64,000 nucleotides of DNA from Dipteris shenzhenensis. Its lineage: Eukaryota > Polypodiophyta > Polypodiopsida > Gleicheniales. Location: the NCBI GenBank assembly GCA_047967505.1, contig CM106539.1, one strand, 5' to 3'. Position numbers and translations under genes: made by a program. Numbering within the stretch: the stretch's first letter is position 1; every line of letters begins with the position of its first letter. The notes beneath the pieces are model-generated. The model made no database searches. It saw nothing but the letters and a program-made list of their open reading frames with translations, and was not told where the DNA came from. Of this stretch, positions 56,481-64,000 are shown piece by piece.

Positions 56481-56690
56481 CTCAGACTCCTCTGAATTCA
56501 ACCTATCATATGGGATCCAGAAACTCCATCTCCTGCAGCAAGCCCTACCCTCTACAGCCAGCCAGATTCAGCGTCTCCATTAAGGACCAAGATGATGTAT
56601 GCAGTCCCCCTTCAGTGTGGGACAGCTTCATTATTTGAGGGTACTGAGTTTACTTCTTTCCCCTCTGCAACAATCTCTTGACCATCAGGA

Positions 56691-57095
56691 TTACACAAGC
56701 ATATACCTATAGTTCCCTTTCCTGTATTTTCTGGAATACCCTGTCAAAGCTTGACACAGCAATGGCCTCCCCAAGATAATCGGGTCTGCATTTGTATCTG
56801 GCTTAGTTGGGAGCACATGAAAAGTACATATGGCTGAAACATCGCATGCATCTATCCTGACTGAAGTGATTGCACTAGATGACTTAGTCTTGGAGTTCTC
56901 TGCCACTTTTATATTATACATAGAAGAAGCATCACTTTTTAGACCCACTTCACGCATAGTCTGCTCACTAATGACATTGATTGCAGCCCCTCCAACCACA
57001 TATACATTCTTAACAACCACATATACATTCTTAACAGGCAAATTATTAATCAGTGCCTGATCATTCAAATCAACTCTCACATCCTTTCCCTCCAT
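56691..57095 (-). pseudogene. Retroviral-type aspartic protease remnant (gypsy)
   Basis: The 134-codon minus-strand frame has the retropepsin pattern: VYVVGGAAINVIS (usually V-x-D-G-G/S-A), a middle strand ICTFHVLP, and the C-terminal ILGRPLL. The catalytic Asp is missing from its place before GGA. Immediately upstream, 21 bp (7 codons, VKNVYVV) are tandemly duplicated at 56994 and 57015. Without the Asp the enzyme would be inactive. Confidence 0.6.
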
Positions 57096-57760
57096 TACCC
57101 CTTTCTTCCTTTTGGACCTTTATAAACTGGCTGATTTTGAAAACTGCTGCCTCAAGGTAGGGCTGACTGCAATTAATGAAGTATAGTTATAATTGCCTTC
57201 CCATGTAGATCAGATATAAGATCATAATCTCTCACACCCTTACCCAGCAGGAAGTCTGCTAAACCAATCTTCCACCTAGATGACTGCTTTTCTTTCTTTC
57301 TTCTTTCGTACACCTTCCCCCCATGACCATCATCGGATCCAGAGCCCATCCCACCCTCATGCCCATGCTTCCCAGCATTATTTTCTGACTCCTAAACTTC
57401 CTTCACACTGCCTTCTTGCTCACATCCACCAAGGGGACACAAACTTATCATCCTCTTTCTTCCTGTCAATAGTGTTCAATTATACTTCACATGCCCCTTC
57501 CATTGCATTCAAAACAAATGATATTTGCACGATCCCACCTTGGCCATCCTGACTGGTGTGGCCTGCACTTTCAGTTCCTTAACTCAGCCATCATTTTCTC
57601 CAGGTTCATTTTTATAAGGCTCCCTCTTGGGGCTGGTGTGGTAGCCGCATTATCCACTGCAGAGGGAGCACCTGCCACAACCAGTGTCACAAGGAATGTG
57701 CACTCCAGGCTCTGTCTCCAAAAACACCTTCTCTCTTTGGCCATTGCCACTTCCAAAGCA
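57096..57760 (-). pseudogene. Possible gypsy gag with zinc-knuckle remnant
   Basis: On the same strand and upstream of the protease, minus-strand translation at about 57470-57570 contains ANIICFECNGRG, the first half of a CCHC zinc knuckle, followed by a stop. Upstream, 57571-57756 encodes a short frame ending KMNLEKMMAELRN. Consistent with gag preceding protease, but heavily decayed. Confidence 0.35.
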
Positions 57761-59390
57761 GTTGCTTAAGTCTGGGGATCTCTTCTTGCAACCTTTTGCC
57801 TCAACCGAAGCTCCAAACCTGCAAGGAATTGGTTCAGCTTGATGTGTTCAAGCCCACTGTGGGCACAAGTGCTGATGGCCTTATTTGCCCACCCTCAGCA
57901 TGCACATAACGCCTTACCAACCTTAGCAATCACCACTTGTGCGACTACTGCTTCATACCTACCTCAAAGCTCTTGAAAAACTCCACCTCAAATGATTCAC
58001 CTGCACCAATACCACATTTGGGGATTCTTCTGTCCCAAAGTGTCGTCTTTAAGGCATCAGTCATAGCCCCCCCAGTCATTCTTTACTGTCTCAGGCAAAG
58101 ACTTGTGCTAGGATAATGCCATCCCCTCTAAAAAGTCCGTAAGAAATTGCACCCAAGAAGCCTCAGGTCATCCGAACATGCAGTTGGCGTGCACGAACAA
58201 CATTAGGTGAGCCTCCGTATCCTGACTCTCGTGCCATCAGAAAACCGGTACCTACACCATCTTTACACACTGCTATGTCACACTCACAAACCAAACCTAT
58301 TCAAACTACCACAAAATACCCCCACTATGATCTCCCCACACCATCATGTAGGCATCAATTCACCATCTGCACACTGCTCAAAAACTAAGTCAAACCACCT
58401 CAGAGATCTCTGCAAACAGCCGAATTCAGCAACTCTGTAACGGTCTACTCACCATGTAATTCCCTTTTCGCATCATATGCATACATGTGATGCAACCCAC
58501 TATTTATACACTTAGGCATTGACTGGTATTAAAAGCCTCTTCTGAGTCAACAAAATCAATGGTCAAATCTGTTCACGAACATCCAGCACTATAGTCAGTT
58601 GTTGACCTTATAATGACTCCCGACATGGAGTAATGCATTCCAAATCCTGAGCCAGCACTTATATCAAGTGTGTGTATATGTCTGTGCACACATTAAGCAA
58701 TTCTAATGCATTTAAGAACCCCTCTGAGTCAACCAATATAGCAGTCAAATCTGCCCACAGAGATGAGCACGTGGTCAATGCATTGATCTCGCAGGTCCCC
58801 CCTCCTCTTACTTTTTTGGCAGAACTCAACAAAAGCCAATCTCTCATTCAACGCTAACCATGGCACACTCTTGGGTGATTACCTGCATAATAAAAAACAA
58901 CGTATGCAACTCCCACAATGCCAACCTGCTCAACACTTCAAGAAATCCACGCTGCATTCACTCCCCAATCAGCATAACAATAGTCTTCCGTCAACTCAAC
59001 ACCGGTGCATCCAAGTACCCTCAACCTTTAGGTGTTGATCATTCAGATGAACGCGGAATCTGCCCCAACCAACCCACAGAACCCTGGGATCAACCCACCG
59101 ATCAGGATAAACGTACACTGTGGTTCATCGCTGATGACAGCTGCTCTCCTCAATACTAATGCTGGATCCCCCCGCTACTTTGTCACACCTCTACTAACTA
59201 CATGCCTTGCTCCAATTCAGCATTCTCACAATAGCCTAACAACTGATGGCCCATACCACCTAGTTGGGAAAACTGCTTGATCATGCTCTTAGTGGAGTTT
59301 GGCTGTGCATCGTGATCTCGCCTATGTGGCCTGAGCAGATGGTCTCAGTGTAGAATGGCCTCATGAATGAAAGTCAACAAGCATCTCTGA
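57761..59390. other. Unassigned stretch, no gene recognised
   Basis: It may include more gypsy gag or LTR sequence on the minus strand, but no motif confirms it. No RNA gene or clear repeat seen. Blocks resembling 'tctgagtcaac(c)aat...gtcaaatctg' recur at about 58540 and 58725. Confidence 0.3.
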
Positions 59391-59391
59391 T

Positions 59392-60460
59392 CTAGGTAAG
59401 ACAAGGAATTGGAGAGGGATCCTGAAACCATCCCTGAAGAGGATGGAAGCCACCTTGGATCTCGTCATACACAAGGCATCTAAAAGTGATGTGCTCCTCT
59501 AACTCAATCTCCTGTCGATCACATAGAATACAAATGCGACCCTCTCTAGGTATGCCCTCAGCCAGCCCAATCTCCATGCATAGTCGGTGCAATGAGACAC
59601 AGAACTACTGGATAGATATCCTCAAGAAATGGGGAAGGTGGACCTGTGTAAAGCCCGTTGGATCAATGAAGCCCTCCTCTAAAATCTACAAGTAGTGGTC
59701 CCTATAAAAGATGAGATTTTTCTAGGTGCCACGCAGGCCTTGAATGTGTGTAGCCGTAAGAGATCCTCTCAGATAACCTGGTTGACCTCATGGTGACCAG
59801 AACAGAAGGGGCCTCAATGCTATACTAAAAGGCGGATAGTTTGTCCATATGGAGCCTCAGACTCTCAAACCATCTGCATGTACGTACATACCCACAGATG
59901 AAGATAGGGCTAGCCATGGTATCCTACATTGGCCTGAGGTATAAGAGCCATAATCCCTGACTTGGTAGAGGTACATAATAACCTGGAATGCTGCATCAAG
60001 CTGTAAGGGAGATGCCCCAAACTCAGCCAAAACTATCTGATGTGGGACTGACAACTTACTAAAGATCATTCGTGACAGCAAGAGAGCCTCGAGCCTCTCC
60101 ACTCAAGCCCAATCTGCCTCTAATAGGTCAAGCCCCCAACAAGGACTGTGATACATGCCTGTTGGGCGGACCAAGGAGTCAAAGAGAAGAAACTTGGTCC
60201 GTGGATCCTGGAAATGAGAGTAAAAGCATGCCTAGCAAGTGCGGTGTTTTCCTTGCTCAGTCGGGCGTGCATCGCTAGTCGCATCGTACAGAACCCCCAA
60301 ATGCATACAAGATGCGACGACCTCCACCGGTAATCTGACCAACATGAACCACTCTTTATGCATGAATGCTCCAGATGTGTTAATGATCATGACCTTGGTT
60401 TTACCAAGGTTGACCTTTAAGTCATGTGTCTCACAAAAGATATGGAGTGCATCCAAGTAT
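59392..60460 (-). pseudogene. LINE fragment 3 (RT thumb to zinc finger)
   Basis: Minus strand in order: LHIFCETHDLKVNLGKTKVM (60232-60456, end of the RT palm/thumb), SCMHLGVLY, then 59857-60102 (MERLEALLLSRMIFSKLS, LAEFGASPLQLDA) and at the C-terminus CILCDRQEIELEEHITFRC (59392-59592), a C-x2-C...H...C zinc-binding motif. This is a different LINE family from fragments 1 and 2. Frames are broken; RT catalytic core missing. Confidence 0.65.
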
Positions 60461-60479
60461 GGCCCCTAAGGGTGAGAGT

Positions 60480-60978
60480 AAGAGCATATCGTTTGCATGT
60501 AGGCAGATCTAAATCAAGGAGCCAACAAGAGAGATCGAGCTTCCCGATCGCGTTCTTCTTTTGCTTCCCGAGCCTCCCAATCACGTTCTTCTTTTGCTTC
60601 CCGCGCCTCCTAATCGCATTCTGCTTTTGCCCCCCGAGCTAGCCTTTCGCCCTCTCTGGCAGCCTGCTCACGATCTTCCTGCATCTCCTAAAGCTGGGCC
60701 ATGCGGGTGAAGAGATCCTCAGACTGTTTTCGATGCATCTGCATCATAGCCTACAACATGGCTGTCATGGCAGACATGGAAGTGTCTACAGGATTCTGTG
60801 GTGGGTGTGGTGGTGGTGGTTGAGGCACTGAACCCTCCCTCCCTCTGTTGGACTGCTCACTGGTGCTCATGGTGTCCTTACCGGATCTTGTGTAGACCAT
60901 AAATAATGGGGGTTGTCCCTGACTAACCTGAACCTCTTGATTCTTCAGGCGCGGGGGGGGGGGGGATCCCTTCTTCAT
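60480..60978 (-). pseudogene. Gypsy gag N-terminal region
   Basis: Starting at ATG 60978, the minus-strand frame has a Pro-rich segment (PQPPPPHPPQNP), then a charged coiled coil with tandem E-A-R-E-A-K-E-E-R-D repeats (about 60530-60640), broken by TAGs where Gln is likely (MTAML*AMM, MAQL*EMQ). It lies directly downstream of an LTR on the same strand (61144-61736), as a gag should. It ends at about 60480, where LINE debris begins. Confidence 0.55.
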
Positions 60979-61493
60979 TGCACGTTGTAAGGTGTAAAGA
61001 CCTACGGGTGAAGACGGGAGCCGGCCCGATGCGCAAGGAGGGAGTGACTAATGGAGTATGGTACTACCCGGGGTAGGGACAAATACAAAAAATAGACAGG
61101 ATACCCCTCTGTCTCATGAAAGAATCTGAAGCTTTGATAATAATGTGGCGGGAGATAGACTCCTCACTCTCTTTCCTGCTCACTAACTGCAAACTGCAAG
61201 ATGATGCACTCAATACACAAAGTGATGCTGTGGATGTGAGTGAGAGAATCACAGGGAGAGAATAACTGAAATGTATGAATGCCCAAAGGGCTGAATACAA
61301 CTGTAAGGAGGGGCTGAAACCCTCAACTGCAAAACTGGAAGGAAACTAGACTACCTAGAGGAGGTGAATCCTCACTAGATCCCTGAAGAGGCTGAGGCTA
61401 CCCTGCTGGTTTGCTGCAGGGAGGCCTGGCTCTGTTGCTCTAAAGGCTTGAAGGACTGGGGAGTAGATGAGAAATGAGGGACGAAGGGGGCTG

Positions 61494-61501
61494 CTTTTAT
61501 A
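61494..61501 (-). promoter_or_regulatory. TATA box of the gypsy LTR
   Basis: TATAAAAG on the minus strand, followed by GC-rich sequence, drives leftward transcription through R/U5 into gag. Confidence 0.55.
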
Positions 61502-61618
61502 GGCCCCCCTTGGGCCCTAAAATAACCGAGTAGAAGGCTGGTCCCCACTGTCTGGAGTCATGCTGGAACCACCTGCAAGCAGGCTGCTGCACCGCCCCTA
61601 TCTCAGGTCTGCCCGACT

Positions 61619-61685
61619 GCCACGTGGCAGGCGGCTGACATGTCTGCTGAATGTGTTACGTGGCTGTATGACCTGGTGACGTGGC
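61619..61685. promoter_or_regulatory. Cluster of three ACGTGGC (G-box/ABRE-like) motifs in the LTR U3
   Basis: ACGTGGC occurs at 61622-61628 (inside the palindrome GCCACGTGGC), 61658-61664 and 61679-61685, all on the plus strand. The last two share 'ACGTGGCTGTA'. They sit about 120-190 bp upstream of the LTR TATA box. ACGTGGC is the core bound by plant bZIP factors, including those of the abscisic-acid response. Confidence 0.5.
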
Positions 61686-61736
61686 TGTACAGCCTGTCTG
61701 CTGTCAGCCAGCATGTCCACGGGCTTGTGGATGACA

Positions 61737-63016
61737 GCTTATTTATATGCAATGAATTTAGTACATAGTCGCTCGTGACCTTTTGCTCGGTGGTTATGAA
61801 GCTTCAAAGCTGCATGTTTGACATCACTGGCTGTAAAAAGTGGGGGAAGTGTGAGAGGTTGGGTGATGGCTAGTGAGGAATGTCAACCTCCACATTTCAT
61901 TCAAGCTATAACTGCTTGTGAAGACCAAACGATTTCATTTTAGTCTCTCCTAGACAAGCATCTAAATCTAGTTGTGTGCAAGTGTGATTTTTTAAGCTTC
62001 TACCCCAAATTGGTCCAAGCTGATCACACGTACATTCATACTTCTTGGGATAAATGCCCCATTACACGTATATTTTTTGGAATTTTGCGTCCAATTTTCT
62101 GTTTCGAGATTTACTAATGGGATAGGTTGGTCACTGCCCCACTTGTAAGCCACAAAATGAGGACGACAAGGGGCACCACACCTACAAGATGTATGGGTAA
62201 GAGAATGCTGCCACATGGGCAGTGAATGGGACTGCCATGTCGGCAGATTTGAGAGCTGCTGGGCTCCCAAGTGGACAGCAAGGAAAGCTTCATGAAGTCA
62301 GCACTTGTGGAGTACATGGGGGCTGCAGATCCACCCATAAATCTGGCTGCCACAAAGGCAGCTAGCTTGGCCCCCACCTATCTCTTTATTGGTACAAAAT
62401 CTGTAGCAGCTTAGGGCTGCAGTTGTGAAGTCGCCCACTTTTGGAGCGTGATATATACATGACTTATATGTGGACACGACACATCATTGAATTGAGATGC
62501 CAACTGACTGATAACAGTCATCCAATTGGTTACGACAACTAAGTCTTTTATCTGCTCCAAGGCTGCCTGCTCATTGTGATCCAAGCTAAAGCTGGCCTTT
62601 GATGGCATGATGCTTAACTTAGTCTATGGCTGCGTTTTTGCGTGGTGCTGCAATACAGCTGCTTGGACTGCTTCAGATAGATCCAAAGTTTTCCCCAAAA
62701 TGCAACTAGGAATGCTCAAAGTCTGTGGGGCCACGAACAAGCAATCTGGTCTATGACTGCCAAATATAAGAAGCAATCATCAAGAGTCTTCCTCCCGAAG
62801 AGATAGAAGTCAAGAAGTCAAATACAATAGCAGATGTCTTCTTCAGGTCTAAGTTAAAAATAAGCATTGTGAAAAGAAAAGGTTCCAAGGTCACAGAGCT
62901 CCCACCAAAAGCAAATCAAATTTATCGTGTGTTCCAAGTGGATCTATGACTTGCGGTCTGCATGTTGCGCCGCTCTCACAAACCTCACAAGTAGGGGAAA
63001 ACCAAACATCACTAAC
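61737..63016. other. Unassigned stretch, no gene recognised
   Basis: If the kinase exon at 63017-63209 belongs to a whole gene, its next exons should lie here on the minus strand, but no kinase motif (VAIK, HRD, DFG) is seen. A short minus-strand frame at 62411-62608 is unrecognised. Confidence 0.4.
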
Positions 63017-63209
63017 CGGCCACCCATGAAGAACTCTTGGGCTGCACGCCTGGACGGCCTCCAGGCTGCTCCTTCACTAAGTAAACGAACGCGAATCCGC
63101 CTTCTCCCAATTGCCGGACGGTCCGAAAGCGTCTTTCGTTGATCCACACATCCGACCCTCCACTCACGACATCATAAAGAGCATTCAGGCCCGAAAAGGT
63201 GCATCCCAT
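63017..63209 (-). pseudogene. First exon of an STK16-type Ser/Thr protein kinase
   Basis: The minus-strand start MGCTFSGLNALYDVVSGG is the typical N-terminus of plant STK16/NAK-family kinases, with Gly2/Cys3 suited to myristoylation and palmitoylation. It continues WINERRFRTVRQLGEGGFAF and VYLVKE, the glycine-rich ATP loop. The exon probably ends at G|GTTAGTG (63016/63017). No further exon with kinase motifs is visible to the left within the window, so this is either an orphan captured exon or the start of a gene with a very large first intron. The first exon itself has no damage. Confidence 0.6.
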
Positions 63210-63230
63210 CGTGAGTGATTAGGTGGGATA

Positions 63231-63515
63231 ATGGCTCAAGCAGCAAGCAGGGTCGCCATGGTGGGTGATCTGAGTGTGGATCTAGTGTCCGATGACAACA
63301 ATCCAATTGAGGAGCAATTTGCAATGGAGATGGAACTAAGGATCTGGGAAGCAAGCAACAGTTGCAAAAACAGCAAATTTCGTCTGTGCAACAACAGAAT
63401 TGATCAGATGAAGCTGGAGCAGATCCAATATTACTTGTGGGAAAAGTATGGATCGTGGTTGCGCATGGGAGTGTGGTCACTCGAACGTGGGCAAATTACG
63501 TTGGTCAATCACTAG
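63231..63515 (+). other. Small unidentified open frame, divergent from the kinase exon
   Basis: A 94-codon frame starts MAQAASRVAMVGDLSVDLVS, 22 bp from the kinase start codon and on the opposite strand, with an acidic Glu/Met-rich middle. No family recognised. It overlaps what should be the kinase promoter and leader, so chance is likely. Confidence 0.2.
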
Positions 63516-63767
63516 CCAATGATTGTGCTGGTGTGCATAATGAGGCTCTTTACGCGCACACAGGCGCCCATCGTAGGGTGCTTCGGTAGGCGTTTGAACC
63601 AATAGAGGCAGGCGTCTCGTTACACACACATCACCCATGACCAACCCTTACAATCCTATGTTGACTCCATGTCCTAGGTATGCAATGGGGATCATTGACA
63701 GTTTCTTTTAGCCTCAAAACTATCATTCAGTTACTTTTCAAGCACAAAACCATCGTTGGACGGCCAT

Positions 63768-63942
63768 TAGGCGGTGTGTAAAGGGGGTGCCCATGGGTGG
63801 GCACTCAATTTTTTTAAACCCACGATGGCCAGGTGATGTGTGATGGGGTGCGCCCTTCCCAGACTGTCCAAGACACTTTTTGGGCGCCCACACGTTCTCA
63901 CGCGTTGGGCTGTACTTGCGCACCCTTTGGCGGTGTGTAAAC
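63768..63942. repeat. Short direct repeat 'ggcggtgtgtaaa'
   Basis: The 13-bp word occurs at about 63769 and 63929, bracketing about 150 bp of GC-richer sequence. It may mark the ends of a small insertion or duplication; no further structure recognised. Confidence 0.4.
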
Positions 63943-64000
63943 AACTTGAAGGAATGACTAATGAGGATGGACGGATCATGGTTTGTGTTATAAATTGAAG

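Larger units (their letters stand above)
61144..61736 (-). mobile_element. Gypsy 5' LTR with promoter (minus strand, about 593 bp)
   Basis: In minus orientation it begins TGTCATCCAC and ends ...CCGCCACA, giving TG...CA ends. It has a TATA box (61494-61501) and is followed by gag. A degenerate primer-binding-like sequence (TTATTATCAAAGC, similar to TGGTATCAAAGC) lies just inside at about 61131-61143. Boundaries are inferred from one copy only. U3 (61502-61736) carries three ACGTGGC motifs. Confidence 0.5.

Overview
The window looks like nuclear DNA of a land plant with a repeat-rich genome. Evidence: spliceosomal introns, Ty1/copia and Ty3/gypsy pol remnants, LINE reverse transcriptase remnants, a Helitron Rep remnant, PPR remnants and 12-oxophytodienoate reductase (OPR) genes. 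A fern or other non-seed plant is my guess; no single feature proves it. All calls come from reading translations and splice sites by eye; no database search was run.

Layout. 1-4.6 kb: a decayed six-exon gene that joins a histone H3-like fold, with features recalling the centromeric variant CENH3, to a Ulp1-type (C48) SUMO-protease-like domain. It converges on an unidentified multi-exon minus-strand gene. 4.6-9.3 kb: the LTR and primer-binding-site end of a short-LTR copia element (minus) abutting a 5'-truncated gypsy element (plus). 9.3-11.1 kb: LINE debris and an exact 256-bp tandem duplication.

11.08-33.5 kb is the main structure: a head-to-tail array of two full units (9,414 and 9,787 bp) and a partial third. 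Each full unit holds a five-exon OPR gene (minus), a PPR pseudogene (minus), an A/T-rich higher-order satellite and a Helitron Rep remnant (plus). OPR copies 2 and 3 read as intact 384-residue enzymes. Copy 1 has lost its normal C-terminus at the array edge.

33.5-41 kb is mostly unassigned sequence with short tandem duplications, a long purine tract and an L1 ORF1-like fragment. 41.1-45.06 kb is a 5'-truncated copia element with a 246-bp MITE in its integrase and a 172-bp 3' LTR. 45.1-51 kb carries two LINE fragments sharing about 385 bp around unassigned sequence. 51.2-53.7 kb is a decayed minus-strand gene. 53.75-55.6 kb is a second copia fragment. 55.7-61.7 kb holds fragments of gypsy pol, gypsy gag-protease, a LINE, and a gypsy gag with its 593-bp LTR promoter (minus). 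Near the right end is an apparently isolated first exon of an STK16-type protein kinase.

Function. The only genes that look able to make a complete known enzyme are OPR copies 2 and 3, which would reduce cyclopentenone oxylipins or other enones. Nearly everything else is decayed. Many in-frame stops sit where Gln, Arg or Trp is expected, which fits C-to-T decay of methylated, silenced DNA.
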